A stretch of 64,000 bases of DNA from positions 30,797 through 94,796 of the forward strand of contig SUXQ01000010.1 in assembly GCA_015060905.1 (NCBI GenBank), written 5' to 3'. How positions within the stretch are numbered: position 1 is the stretch's first letter; every line of letters starts with the position of its first letter. This DNA is from Bacteroidales bacterium. GTDB taxonomy: Bacteria; Bacteroidota; Bacteroidia; Bacteroidales; Bacteroidaceae. Of this stretch, positions 41,117-51,280 are shown in pieces. Below the pieces are notes generated by a model. The model was not told the origin of the DNA. It worked only from the letters and a program-made list of their open reading frames with translations, and searched no databases. Position numbers and translations under genes: made by a program.

Positions 41117-42103
41117 ATGAGAAGATTATTCATGGCAATAGTGACAATGGTCTTTGTGCAAACTAATATGTATGCACAGTCATCTGATGAACTTTCAAAA
41201 CAATTCATAAAACTGAAGAAAAGCCTAACAGAAGCATGTACGAGCAAGCAGATGAAAGATGCAGCAAAACAGTTGGATACATTCCTTTCTCATATTTGTA
41301 TAGGAAGGTCTGATGGTGATAGTCACAACACGATACCTTTTCTGAGTTGTCGTTATGACCATACGCCGTTGACAACATCAGCTATTCTCTGGCATGGGGC
41401 AACTGCTGATACAATCCAGTTCCAAGATGGCAGATGGTTTATTACAAAGGATTTGTCGCCTGATATGAAGATAGACTTAGTATGTGTAGATAACGCTGCA
41501 GGGGCTAACAGCAAGCAAATTAAGAAAACAGTAGGAGCAATGAGAAAGAAATACACATACCAATTGGGCGAAGAACTGGCAGGCATGAAAGACTCGCTCT
41601 TCTACGTGAAAGACGAGAATCTATACTATGCTGCGATAGAGAGTAAGAAAATCCCGGCATTCTCTATCCTTTCGAATAGCGAGGTCATCAACTACGCATC
41701 GTGTCTGAAGGCTATCCTAAAGGCATCAGGCATTGAAGCATCGTATGATGATATCATAAGGCAATACCTCAATACTACAGTTGATGAAAAGTTTGTTCCG
41801 ACAAAGAGCAAGAGCAGCATGATTGCTGGAAGGAAGGTGGTGACTACGTTTGTTCCTCAAACGAAATTACAGGCTACAGATATTGTCAACGAACTCCTTA
41901 AGGAACGGTTTATGATAGCAATTGATAAGGATGGCAATGTGGGACTATTGACGGCAATTGCCCTGACGGGTGAACAAGACTATCAACCAGTACACGTTAG
42001 GATGCGTTTACCGACAATTGCAAAAGAAGAACAACGTGTTCAGATGTCATGGAGAGATTTCAGCAACCGCATGGTTGCTTTAGTGAAAGTGGATATTTAT
42101 TAA
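41117..42103 (+). CDS. Exported papain-like paralog with degenerate catalytic residues
   Basis: VINYASCLKAILKASGIEASYDDIIRQYL aligns with NWCWAACVQMVLDYYG..., C-terminal MSWRDFSNRM shared; Cys and His positions changed. Confidence 0.6.
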   Translation: MRRLFMAIVTMVFVQTNMYAQSSDELSKQFIKLKKSLTEACTSKQMKDAAKQLDTFLSHICIGRSDGDSHNTIPFLSCRYDHTPLTTSAILWHGATADTIQFQDGRWFITKDLSPDMKIDLVCVDNAAGANSKQIKKTVGAMRKKYTYQLGEELAGMKDSLFYVKDENLYYAAIESKKIPAFSILSNSEVINYASCLKAILKASGIEASYDDIIRQYLNTTVDEKFVPTKSKSSMIAGRKVVTTFVPQTKLQATDIVNELLKERFMIAIDKDGNVGLLTAIALTGEQDYQPVHVRMRLPTIAKEEQRVQMSWRDFSNRMVALVKVDIY

Positions 42104-42126
42104 TAACAAATTTTAAAATACAAATT

Positions 42127-43293
42127 ATGAGTAACTGGATTAGAAATGCAGGTGCAACAGAATGGTTCTGTGCTCTGTTCTTTATCTTCTTTGCAAGCAT
42201 TAGCTGCTTTTGTACAACACAATCGTTGTGCTTATCTATTGGGTTTGAAGGATGGCCAATGTTTATAATCGTATTCCTTGTCACATTAGGAATCTACTGT
42301 GCCACATCCTTCTTTTTGGTAAGAATTTGGAATTACAACAATGATAGATTTAGAACATCCAACAATATTACTGATTTAATGCAAAGGAATTGGACTATTG
42401 GAAGTATCTTAATGGTCGTATTATTATGGGTTATATTTAGCTTCCCGACAAATACACATGATTTGGTTTTCCAAAAGAAAGCAAATGCTGTCGCAAGGGC
42501 AGAGTTGGGAAATCAGTTAAACATATTTCAAAAAGCGGCCAGTTCAATAGACGAAGATGTCAGAGCACGTTATAGCGCAAAAAGAATAGAATTGGCAGAT
42601 AAAGTAACATCCTTGCAAGGCGAGTTCGACCGAGAAATTGATGATGACACAAGACCAGGTCTTGGTGATAGGGCAAAAGAAATCTTAAAAAAGATTGAAG
42701 AACTCTGTACTAATCAACGAGGTGTAGGCTTCCATCATACTGTACAAAGTGACCGTTCTCCGGCTGAAAGGACGCGTATTAAAGACTATTACCATCCTCA
42801 AATAAGTCAACTACTTGAAGCTGCTAATCAAAATCTGGCTAAAGAGGAACAAGAAGAGCTTGGTTTAACAGCAGACAAAAAACGAGAGTATGGTGATAGA
42901 ATTAATCAGCTAACCGCTTTATACAACGAACTTGATGACGCTAAGGATACATGGTCTTTTAGTTCAATGTCGCCAACCATCTCTTTAGAAAAAGCCAAGA
43001 AGTTAATACAAAAAGGCTATAACGATCCTGATTATAAAACAAGTATTCTAGATAATGTCGTTATATTGAAAGATAAGAATTTGAGCGACGAGTCAAAATA
43101 TGATTATTCCAATGTGCAAGGATACAACATTTATAGCATTGAGAGGTTATATAATGCTCGTGAAGTATGGCAGGATTTTCTAAAAGGCAAGTTGCCTGTA
43201 GGCTTTGACATGCTTACTTGGATTCTACTATCTGCGATATTGGATATCGTGGCATTTATCTTTTCTCTAATTGCATTCCGATCAAAACAATAA
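42127..43293 (+). CDS. Membrane protein: two N-terminal TMs, coiled-coil, C-terminal TM
   Basis: Hydrophobic segments at N-term and C-term (FDMLTWILLSAILDIVAFIFSLIAF). Confidence 0.65.
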   Translation: MSNWIRNAGATEWFCALFFIFFASISCFCTTQSLCLSIGFEGWPMFIIVFLVTLGIYCATSFFLVRIWNYNNDRFRTSNNITDLMQRNWTIGSILMVVLLWVIFSFPTNTHDLVFQKKANAVARAELGNQLNIFQKAASSIDEDVRARYSAKRIELADKVTSLQGEFDREIDDDTRPGLGDRAKEILKKIEELCTNQRGVGFHHTVQSDRSPAERTRIKDYYHPQISQLLEAANQNLAKEEQEELGLTADKKREYGDRINQLTALYNELDDAKDTWSFSSMSPTISLEKAKKLIQKGYNDPDYKTSILDNVVILKDKNLSDESKYDYSNVQGYNIYSIERLYNAREVWQDFLKGKLPVGFDMLTWILLSAILDIVAFIFSLIAFRSKQ

Positions 43294-43310
43294 TTTAAAA
43301 TACTATCATT

Positions 43311-44174
43311 ATGGCAAACAAAAAAAACGGATACGATGGAGTAAGTGCTCCTGTCGTTATTTTCTTCGGACAGTCAGCTGGTGGTAAAACTACAGCTTTA
43401 GTTCGCTTAATTCGTTTCCTCAACAAAAAGTACAGACCAGAGGTAAGCGAAACATTCCACAACCACTATTATGGACATAGAGAAGACATTACCTTTGATG
43501 AGATTAAAGATGAGGTGGAGACTCAACTCAACACCCCTTCATACGGTGAAATCATGGGTACCAAAGAACGTGCTCTTGTAAACATTATAAAAAAAGAAGG
43601 TAGTAATTATCATTGTAGATTTTTAGAGGTTCCTGGTGAGGACTTTGTTGATTTGCATAAGGCTGGACATATTGGTGTTGGTGCAGCAGAGGAGAATCTT
43701 GATTATTTAGAGGATGCGATGTCTTGTAAATATAAAAAGATATGGGTGTTCTTCTTTGATGTGGATTTTACGTCTAATCCTGAGTTAATAAAGAGCAAGG
43801 ATGATTACGTAAGTGCAATGAAAGGGATAAAAATTGGCCCAAACGACAAGATTATTGTCTTACTTAATAAGGTTGACAAGGTTAAAATCGGTGATGCCAA
43901 AACATCTCTTTCTCCAAGTGAGTATGAGGGCTTTATAAACGAAAATTTTGATAAGATTTTAAAAGAGAAACCATTCTCGACAAAACGGTGGTCTATTTTT
44001 GGCCTGAGAGACCCATATAATAGACATTTTGAATTGTTGGGCTATAGTTCGTTTCATCTTAAAAAGACGAAGAAAGTAGGAGTAGAGGCAACATGGGAGA
44101 GTGAAGAAAGCGAAGATGACTATCCCAAGGCTTTATGGAACACTATTGACAGAGCTATCAATAATAGATTTTAG
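43311..44174 (+). CDS. P-loop GTPase (TRAFAC-like)
   Basis: G1 GQSAGGKTT, G3-like LEVPGEDF, G4 LLNKVDK. Confidence 0.75.
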   Translation: MANKKNGYDGVSAPVVIFFGQSAGGKTTALVRLIRFLNKKYRPEVSETFHNHYYGHREDITFDEIKDEVETQLNTPSYGEIMGTKERALVNIIKKEGSNYHCRFLEVPGEDFVDLHKAGHIGVGAAEENLDYLEDAMSCKYKKIWVFFFDVDFTSNPELIKSKDDYVSAMKGIKIGPNDKIIVLLNKVDKVKIGDAKTSLSPSEYEGFINENFDKILKEKPFSTKRWSIFGLRDPYNRHFELLGYSSFHLKKTKKVGVEATWESEESEDDYPKALWNTIDRAINNRF

Positions 44175-44179
44175 AGTAC

Positions 44180-45682
44180 ATGGTGAATTTTATAGTTTCT
44201 GGACAACCCAAATTGGGTCATGAATCATGGCCACCTCCCACTGACGACAAAGTCCTATCTGATAGGCTTTATGGTCAGCGTGGAGCAAAAGACAGGACTC
44301 GAATGGAAATCAAGTTTGAGAAGATTGGTGATAGGTTACTAACCTATTACCACTTCTCAAAATTAATGGATGTGACCAGCTGTCTTACTGATGAGGAGAA
44401 GAAAATGAATCCCCCCGCAGATCACGGGCGGAAAGGGAGTTTCTTTGTGATGTCTTTAAGAATGGATGGCTATTACTCCACAGATTTCTCAAAAATATAC
44501 ACCTTACTCGAAGAAATGTATGAAAAGCATGTAAATGGTAAGGTGCTAAAAATGAGCAAAGAAGGTTATCTCGTCTATCAGATAATGAAGTTGGAAGAAG
44601 CAAAGGAGATATGGGAGAATATTACTTCTGAATTAAAGGTCAGAGGAGAGAATTCTTTCTTAAAACAAACAAAACCTATACCTGGTGACATTTCAATCAA
44701 AGGGACCAAGACTTCTGACTACTTTTCTGTGGAAGATACAGAGAAAAACATTGAAAACGTTCTTATTCAGAAGGGAGGAGTTTTTGTTATCTCACCTAAT
44801 GAAATGAAAGCAAGAATGGAGAGAATAAAGAAGCAGGAGAACGACCCAAAAGACGATAATCCCAATGGAGAAAGAATAACACAACATGAATTCGATGCAT
44901 TCGTTAAAACTACTGAAGATGTACAAGAACTGACTTCCACAACAGACAAAAGCATATCGCAAAAAATAAAGAATCTTGTATTATTGTTGACTCGTAGAAA
45001 TAATGCTGATAAAGAATGGTTAGAAAAGCTAACGTCTTTGAGCGAAGAACAAGAGATAATAATTGAAAAAATCAATGCTTTTGGAGAACGTATCCAAATT
45101 CCTTCACAAAATAATGACCATGTAAAAAAAACATGGCTACCAATAGTATTGATTGTCTTGGGATTAATTGGCTTATGGCTTTGTATATCCGTTATCAACT
45201 TGAAAGGGAAAGTTAAAACTCTAGTGGAACAAATTGATTCTTTAACAGTTCAGATTGATTCTTTAACAGTTAATAGTGGTTTTTCTACATTTGAAATGAA
45301 TGGCATTTCAGGACTACAAAACAACGAACCTGAAAAGAAGTCAGAAGGGGTAGTCACTGTAAACAATGACGGAGAAGCTGCTTTGATAACTCTTCTCGAC
45401 TTGCGAAAAACTGATGGTACAGATGTGTCAAATATGAGAAAAGGGAATTCATATGTCGTAACGGCAAAATCTGGGCCAAGAGGGGAACGTCAGGAGGCAA
45501 AAGGAACTGGCACATTCTCATGTGATGAGGGTGAGAATAAAGGTATAAATTGGCGACAAGATGGAAACAAATGTTATATAACTGTATACGAAGATGCAAC
45601 TGCAAAAAGAGTAACTCTTAAATATGATTATCAGTTAGATAACAAAGAAAAATCCTTGTATAAGAATATTACAATTAAATAA
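44180..45682 (+). CDS. GTPase-associated protein with central TM and exported-side C-terminal domain
   Basis: Adjacent to the GTPase; TM WLPIVLIVLGLIGLWLCISVI; IDSLTVQIDSLTV repeat. Confidence 0.5.
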   Translation: MVNFIVSGQPKLGHESWPPPTDDKVLSDRLYGQRGAKDRTRMEIKFEKIGDRLLTYYHFSKLMDVTSCLTDEEKKMNPPADHGRKGSFFVMSLRMDGYYSTDFSKIYTLLEEMYEKHVNGKVLKMSKEGYLVYQIMKLEEAKEIWENITSELKVRGENSFLKQTKPIPGDISIKGTKTSDYFSVEDTEKNIENVLIQKGGVFVISPNEMKARMERIKKQENDPKDDNPNGERITQHEFDAFVKTTEDVQELTSTTDKSISQKIKNLVLLLTRRNNADKEWLEKLTSLSEEQEIIIEKINAFGERIQIPSQNNDHVKKTWLPIVLIVLGLIGLWLCISVINLKGKVKTLVEQIDSLTVQIDSLTVNSGFSTFEMNGISGLQNNEPEKKSEGVVTVNNDGEAALITLLDLRKTDGTDVSNMRKGNSYVVTAKSGPRGERQEAKGTGTFSCDEGENKGINWRQDGNKCYITVYEDATAKRVTLKYDYQLDNKEKSLYKNITIK

Positions 45683-45689
45683 GATTGAG

Positions 45690-47411
45690 ATGATTTTTGA
45701 CATCTGTTTATATAAGTTTTGTGCTGGTAAACTAAGTCAATACCCTACTCTTGAATATGCAAAGGATGTCATAAACGAGAGTCGAAAGTTGACGTTTTCT
45801 CTTCGTGGAAAACGTCAACTTAGCCTTGTAAAGCGTGGAACATCAGGGAAAGTTCTTCTATACAATATTTATAATTATGTGTACAACGATAAGAACGATG
45901 CCGTCGGAATCTGTATTGTATTTCACGACAAGTACCCACACGATATTGAGTTTTTGTTCAAATTTTGTGGATTAATAATTGCAGAAATTATTCAAGATGG
46001 CAAAGCTTTCTATTTTGATTCAAAAGGGAACATCATTAGTGACAAAAATGACCTGGAGTTTCATCATTCAACCTTAAGTAAACATAAAGAGAATATAAAA
46101 GCCACTTTACAAAATGTAAAGACCAAAGTAAGAGCTATACCGAGAAACGTATACAATAATTTTGAAGATCAACATGTTATTTGTCAATTGTCAGACAAAT
46201 CGTGGTCATTGGATGAAATTTTCAAGACAAACAATGTTGTTATCATCACAGAAGAAATAGAGGAAGAGAACATAAATAGTATGCGCAGTTTCATTAAGAA
46301 ATCAAATGAAACTGTAGATGACCTCAACAAGAAAATAAAGAAGTTAGAAGAACAACTCAAGAAAGCTGAAAGAGAGAAAAAAAAACAATTTCAGACAAAG
46401 CCTCCTCATAAGCAGAGCAAAAAACCTAATGACAATGGAATGGATGCCACAGCGTGGATAACTTTGGGTGTCATTGGTGCCATCATACTTCTAAATGTAA
46501 TTGCTCCTTGGTTTATTCCTTCTGTATGGCCAAAACTGTCTGTTGTCTTTACGGTTTTAGGAACTTACGTTGTAATTAAAGCTCTGAACGATGACTCAAA
46601 TAAAAAAATATACGAGATATTAGGCTGGAGTGGCGCTGTAGCAATTTTACTTTCTACAGTTTGTACCATATGTGGGCTTTGTGGCGGATTCTCGCCTGAT
46701 ACAGTTGACGAAGGAGGAAATGTGCAAACGGTCACAGACATCAAAAATGTTCCAGAAAGCGAGCAAGAAAATATAACTACAATTCCGGCTCCAGTGACAC
46801 GTATTCCAAATAATTTTGTTCGCGTATCGTCAGGAGCATCTGACTTCTATATTGACAAATATGAGGTGACACAGAAAGAGTATGCAACCTTGATGGGAAA
46901 CAATCCAAGTAAGTATCAAGGTGACAGTCTGCCAGTACATGGTATGTCGGTACGCGACGCCGTGATATATTGTAATAGGAAAAGTGAGGCTGACGGATTG
47001 AGGGGCTTCTATGAAATTAATGGAAATGCCGTTACGTTAAAGAGTGACGGCAATGGGTATCGATTACCTACAGAGAAAGAATGGGTTCTAGCATCAAAGA
47101 AGACAAAAGAGATTACTCATGAGAAGCCATTCCCAATCCGACCTCACGCACAAGATGTGAGAACTTATGATTTTAAACCACATGCTGTTGGAGATGTACA
47201 AGACAAGAGGCGAGAGTTGTTTGATGTATATGGAAATGTGAGTGAACTTTGTGTTCGTAGTAATGGCGAAATATGGGGCAAGGGAGGCAGCTATAGAATC
47301 GCATTGGGTTCGGAAACGAGTGAAGATTGTGGATTAAAGGCAGCAGAAAATCTCTCCTCTACCATACATCTTAATGCAGACTTCGGTTTGCGATTAGTAT
47401 TCATTCTATAA
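45690..47411 (+). CDS. Membrane protein with C-terminal FGE-sulfatase/SUMF1 domain
   Basis: FYIDKYEVTQKEYATLMGNNPSKYQGDSLPVHGMSVRDAVIYCNRKSE, YRLPTEKEWVLAS, DVYGNVSELC. Confidence 0.8.
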   Translation: MIFDICLYKFCAGKLSQYPTLEYAKDVINESRKLTFSLRGKRQLSLVKRGTSGKVLLYNIYNYVYNDKNDAVGICIVFHDKYPHDIEFLFKFCGLIIAEIIQDGKAFYFDSKGNIISDKNDLEFHHSTLSKHKENIKATLQNVKTKVRAIPRNVYNNFEDQHVICQLSDKSWSLDEIFKTNNVVIITEEIEEENINSMRSFIKKSNETVDDLNKKIKKLEEQLKKAEREKKKQFQTKPPHKQSKKPNDNGMDATAWITLGVIGAIILLNVIAPWFIPSVWPKLSVVFTVLGTYVVIKALNDDSNKKIYEILGWSGAVAILLSTVCTICGLCGGFSPDTVDEGGNVQTVTDIKNVPESEQENITTIPAPVTRIPNNFVRVSSGASDFYIDKYEVTQKEYATLMGNNPSKYQGDSLPVHGMSVRDAVIYCNRKSEADGLRGFYEINGNAVTLKSDGNGYRLPTEKEWVLASKKTKEITHEKPFPIRPHAQDVRTYDFKPHAVGDVQDKRRELFDVYGNVSELCVRSNGEIWGKGGSYRIALGSETSEDCGLKAAENLSSTIHLNADFGLRLVFIL

Positions 47412-47422
47412 AAGTAGAGGCT

Positions 47423-48580
47423 ATGACAACAAGACATAATTTTACACAGAAGTCCTGCATCATGGTTGCCCTACTTGTCCTTGTGGGGCTTTTCACAGGG
47501 TGTAATAACGAGAAATCGGACAACAGCAAGCCATTTGAATTTCTTGGTGAGGCGATAGGCCGTCCTGAGAACTTTGATAAAGATACCATCGTAACACTCG
47601 AAAACATTTACTCTCTTTATAGACAATATACTGTAGAGGCACTTTTGGGTGGCGACTACTATCTTGTCCGTTCCAAAAAGTCGTACACAACATCACGCTA
47701 TCTGTCTCGTCTGATTCAAATGAAGAATGGAAGACAAGTTGCGGCAAAGACATTTTATGACAGCGATATTGACGCAAACGCGGTGATAAGATTGAAGAAC
47801 AGAATCATAGTTGGTCTCAATTCTCTTCGGGTGAACAATTATGATTCCACTTTTCATAAGTCAACTCACAAATGCAGAATCATTGTCCTCTCTGACAGTC
47901 TTACACCTATAGTGGGAAAGAGATTCTATAGCCAAAGGGGGCATACCTATATAGAGTCGTTGATGCAGAACACAGACAGCACTTTCTTTTGTTCTGTTGC
48001 TTCTGGGGAAGTTGAGTTAGTTCCTAAAGCTCGCTACCAATCAAGAGTACGTTATAATATGTATATTGAGAGTCAAACGTACATCACCAACTATTCTGAC
48101 TATGAGATTAGGAGTGAAGAACTGAGTCTGTCAAAGCCTGACTGGGGTAATGATTTGTCGAATGAAGAAATAGCGATTGCAAGAAATGAAGCACAAAGGA
48201 GGAATAGGAACGACTCTTTGCAGACAATAGAGTCATTGCCAGAGCGAAGTGACACAATAAAGGCGAAGCCAGATTCTTCAACCCAAGTACAGGTTAAGGA
48301 AAAGCGACCAGCAATTGTGAATGTTGAACATAAAGAACCTGTTGCAAAGCCATTGACCCAAAAAGAACGATTCGATAATGCAAAAAGGGGGAAAGACTGG
48401 AATAGCATGAAGCAGCTGGCAGATGAAGGATATTCTCCAGCGTACTTACCTCTTGCCAGACATTACATGAATAATTCTCGTCAACATGGGTTGGCAAAGA
48501 AATATGCAGAGAAAGCAAAACGAGCCGGAATAACAGGTGCTACAGAGATATTAAACGAATTAGATGACTTAGATTTTTGA
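47423..48580 (+). CDS. Lipoprotein, unknown function
   Basis: Lipobox-like LVGLFTGCNNEKS. Confidence 0.6.
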   Translation: MTTRHNFTQKSCIMVALLVLVGLFTGCNNEKSDNSKPFEFLGEAIGRPENFDKDTIVTLENIYSLYRQYTVEALLGGDYYLVRSKKSYTTSRYLSRLIQMKNGRQVAAKTFYDSDIDANAVIRLKNRIIVGLNSLRVNNYDSTFHKSTHKCRIIVLSDSLTPIVGKRFYSQRGHTYIESLMQNTDSTFFCSVASGEVELVPKARYQSRVRYNMYIESQTYITNYSDYEIRSEELSLSKPDWGNDLSNEEIAIARNEAQRRNRNDSLQTIESLPERSDTIKAKPDSSTQVQVKEKRPAIVNVEHKEPVAKPLTQKERFDNAKRGKDWNSMKQLADEGYSPAYLPLARHYMNNSRQHGLAKKYAEKAKRAGITGATEILNELDDLDF

Positions 48581-48584
48581 CAAT

Positions 48585-50291
48585 ATGAAGCAAATGAGAA
48601 TATTAACCATTTTAGGAATCCTTTTCCTTGGCAGTATTACTGTATTCTCACAAACTCTAAAAGAGAAAGCAGAAAGTGGTGATATGGTGGCACAGTATCA
48701 ATATGCTAATTCTTTAACCAATTGGCATCCGAAAGAGGATGATTATAAGCAAGCTGTTGTTTGGTTAAGAAAGTCAGCAGAACAAGGCTATGCCCCTGCT
48801 CAATGCTCTCTTGGGTATCATTACTGGGCCGGAAAAGGGATAAACCAAAATTTCGAACAAGCTGTGCTTTGGTATAGAAAAGCGGCTGAACAAGGAAACG
48901 AAACAGCTCAATTCAATCTTGGTGTATGTTATGCCAATGGTCAAGGCGTTACCCGCTCAGATTATAATGCGTTCACTTGGTACAAAAAAGCAGCAGAACA
49001 AGGTTATAAAAATGCAGAATACTCATTAGGCAAAGCATATTATTACGGAAAAGGAACAACAGAAAATAATAGGCTTGCATTTGAATGGTTCAGCAAAGCC
49101 GCAGCCCAAAAACATTCGGGTGCGATGTACTTCCTTGGAGAATGCTACTCTCATGGTCACGGTGTGGCTAAAGATATGGCCAAGGCTGTTGAGTGGTTTG
49201 AGAAGGGTGCAGACGATTCGGACACAAGTTCGCAATACGCTTTGGCTCTTTTGTATTTAAAAGGTGATGGAGTTGAAAAAGATTCTATATTTGCCGCAAA
49301 TCTGCTGCTTCACTCTGCTGGCGGAGGTTGGTGTAGCCCTCACCAATTGTTTACCTATGACAAAGAAAATGCCAATAGCAATGCAAAGAAAAAACTATTG
49401 AAACTGAGTTCATTAAATAATTCACCTATACGATATTATTTTCTGGCAATAACAGGATGTCTGTATGATGCGATGCAGGACTATAAAACTGCTGAGAGTT
49501 ATTACAAACAATCTATAGATTTGGGCGGGTATCTAGGAACTATAGAACTTGGCTTGATGTATTTTTACATTGCAGCTAACACTCCGCAGCTTTACTCCAA
49601 TTACGATAATTTTGAAGGAAGCGAAGAAGAAGGACTAGGCCTTGAATCATATATGTGCGCTGATAATACAGCATGCTTGGAATATGTGAAAACGAAAGTG
49701 TGGACTGATACCGACAATGTGACCTATTGGCTTGAAAAAGCCATTGGCTATGGCTTTGGCTCTTTTGCATATGGCTCTATGCCATACACCCTATATGACC
49801 ATTTGCTTTTTGCTTATGTCGATGAGATTGGTGCAAAAAGAAATTTAGATCGTGCTGTTGATATTGCTACTCTATGTCTTGCTGACACGACTATTCAATA
49901 TGGTGGCTATACAGCCTTAGGGGCATTGGAAATAGCGTCTAACAAAGTTGAATTGCAACCAAAGGTATTTCAAACCTATTTGAGTTCGTATGAGTTCCTT
50001 CATAATCATCTGAATGATGACAACAAATGGAACTATACAAATATGGCAGCAGGACTAGGTAAATGTTATTATAAAGGATTAGGAACTACGAAAAACTATA
50101 ATCAGGCATTCAAGTATTTGTTGGAAGCTGCTAATAATGGCGATTGTGAGTCAATGAGATTGTTGGCGGCTTGTTATCGTTATGGAAGAGGTACGGCTGC
50201 AAATCGAACAAAGGAGAATGAATGGGTAGAAAAAGCAGCCATGTGTGGTGATGACAAAGCTAAGAAAATAAAGGAAAGGAGAGGACGATGA
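48585..50291 (+). CDS. Secreted Sel1-repeat protein
   Basis: Multiple repeats such as AAEQGNETAQFNLGVCYANGQGVTRSDYNAFTWYKK. Confidence 0.9.
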   Translation: MKQMRILTILGILFLGSITVFSQTLKEKAESGDMVAQYQYANSLTNWHPKEDDYKQAVVWLRKSAEQGYAPAQCSLGYHYWAGKGINQNFEQAVLWYRKAAEQGNETAQFNLGVCYANGQGVTRSDYNAFTWYKKAAEQGYKNAEYSLGKAYYYGKGTTENNRLAFEWFSKAAAQKHSGAMYFLGECYSHGHGVAKDMAKAVEWFEKGADDSDTSSQYALALLYLKGDGVEKDSIFAANLLLHSAGGGWCSPHQLFTYDKENANSNAKKKLLKLSSLNNSPIRYYFLAITGCLYDAMQDYKTAESYYKQSIDLGGYLGTIELGLMYFYIAANTPQLYSNYDNFEGSEEEGLGLESYMCADNTACLEYVKTKVWTDTDNVTYWLEKAIGYGFGSFAYGSMPYTLYDHLLFAYVDEIGAKRNLDRAVDIATLCLADTTIQYGGYTALGALEIASNKVELQPKVFQTYLSSYEFLHNHLNDDNKWNYTNMAAGLGKCYYKGLGTTKNYNQAFKYLLEAANNGDCESMRLLAACYRYGRGTAANRTKENEWVEKAAMCGDDKAKKIKERRGR

Positions 50292-50914
50292 GAAAAGTTC
50301 CGAGTTTTATAGCCCTTATAGGATTAGTTTTGTTATTTGTCTCCTGTGGTAACTCATCAAGAAGTAATCCTGAATATGTGCCAGTCAAAGACTACCCCAC
50401 TACTGAAGTTGACGAAGAGGATGACAGAGGGGGATACGACGAATATCCTGATGCAGAGGAGGACGATACGCCCGACATTGGCAATATACTGTTGACGGGG
50501 GAGATTGTGCAGTGCAACAAGTGTATGGGGTACGGCATGGTGCAAGACGGCATGTATGGTCAGCCGGAGATATGCAAGTTCTGCTGGATAAGTACCTATA
50601 TGCGAATGCAGCAGGGATGGACAGGCTTAGATGGACGTTATGGAATGGTTGATGCTGTATTCAATCGTTTACCTGCCAATTATTTTGACGCACTGAATTG
50701 GAATACAGAAATAGACACTGATTCCGATGATGGTCAATCAGACATTTGCCAAATTGAAAGAGAGATTGAGTGGCATGAGAAAAACATTGCTCGTATAGAA
50801 CAGCAATTAACATACGCCGAAGGTATTGTAAACAGGACTTATTTAGAGCAACAGCTTATAGAAGAGCGTTACGCTGTAAAACGCTTGAAAAATATGCTCA
50901 ACTATCAGCATTGA
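50288..50914 (+). CDS. Lipoprotein with CxxC pairs (zinc-ribbon-like)
   Basis: LLFVSCGNSS lipobox; CNKCMGYGMVQDGMYGQPEICKFC. Confidence 0.6.
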   Translation: MRKVPSFIALIGLVLLFVSCGNSSRSNPEYVPVKDYPTTEVDEEDDRGGYDEYPDAEEDDTPDIGNILLTGEIVQCNKCMGYGMVQDGMYGQPEICKFCWISTYMRMQQGWTGLDGRYGMVDAVFNRLPANYFDALNWNTEIDTDSDDGQSDICQIEREIEWHEKNIARIEQQLTYAEGIVNRTYLEQQLIEERYAVKRLKNMLNYQH

Positions 50915-50921
50915 TAGGAAT

Positions 50922-50949
50922 GGTTACTTTTATATAATTCTTGACATTA
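50922..50949 (+). promoter_or_regulatory. Bipartite motif GGTTAC-N16-ACATTA
   Basis: Upstream of small lipoprotein ORF 51006. Confidence 0.5.
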
Positions 50950-50970
50950 ATCTATGTAATAACACAAATA

Positions 50971-51008
50971 AAAGTTGCGCCCGACACGAATAAGGGTATA
51001 AAATTATG
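50971..51008 (+). repeat. 5'-leader motif copy 1
   Basis: aaagttgcgcccgacacgaataagggtataaaattatg; near-identical to 58495-58532 and 58903-58942. Confidence 0.7.
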
Positions 51009-51245
51009 AAAATTTTCTTAAATCTTTTTGCTATCTTTGTACTTATGGTAGGATTCATGGCTTGCGGCAATTTGAAATCGTCTACTAAAAAGCAAAATGA
51101 AACATCGGTTAATGAGGTTGTTCGTGGAGAGTCGGGAGGAGAAGGATTTGGTCGCTGTTTAATAAGAGGATGCTATTGTAAGAAATTTGAAGGTCGGGGC
51201 CAAACTTGTAGAAACTGTGGTCATGCTTACAAAAAGCACTACTAA
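51006..51245 (+). CDS. Small Cys-rich lipoprotein
   Basis: MVGFMACGNLK lipobox; C-terminal CLIRGCYCKKFEGRGQTCRNCGHAYKKHY. Confidence 0.65.
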   Translation: MKIFLNLFAIFVLMVGFMACGNLKSSTKKQNETSVNEVVRGESGGEGFGRCLIRGCYCKKFEGRGQTCRNCGHAYKKHY

Positions 51246-51280
51246 AAACACATAGACCTTTGCAATGAATTAATGCCCTC

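Noticed and set aside
45690-47411. FGE/C-type-lectin-fold domain as a diversity-generating retroelement target
   Set aside because: No reverse transcriptase or template-repeat pair recognised in the window.
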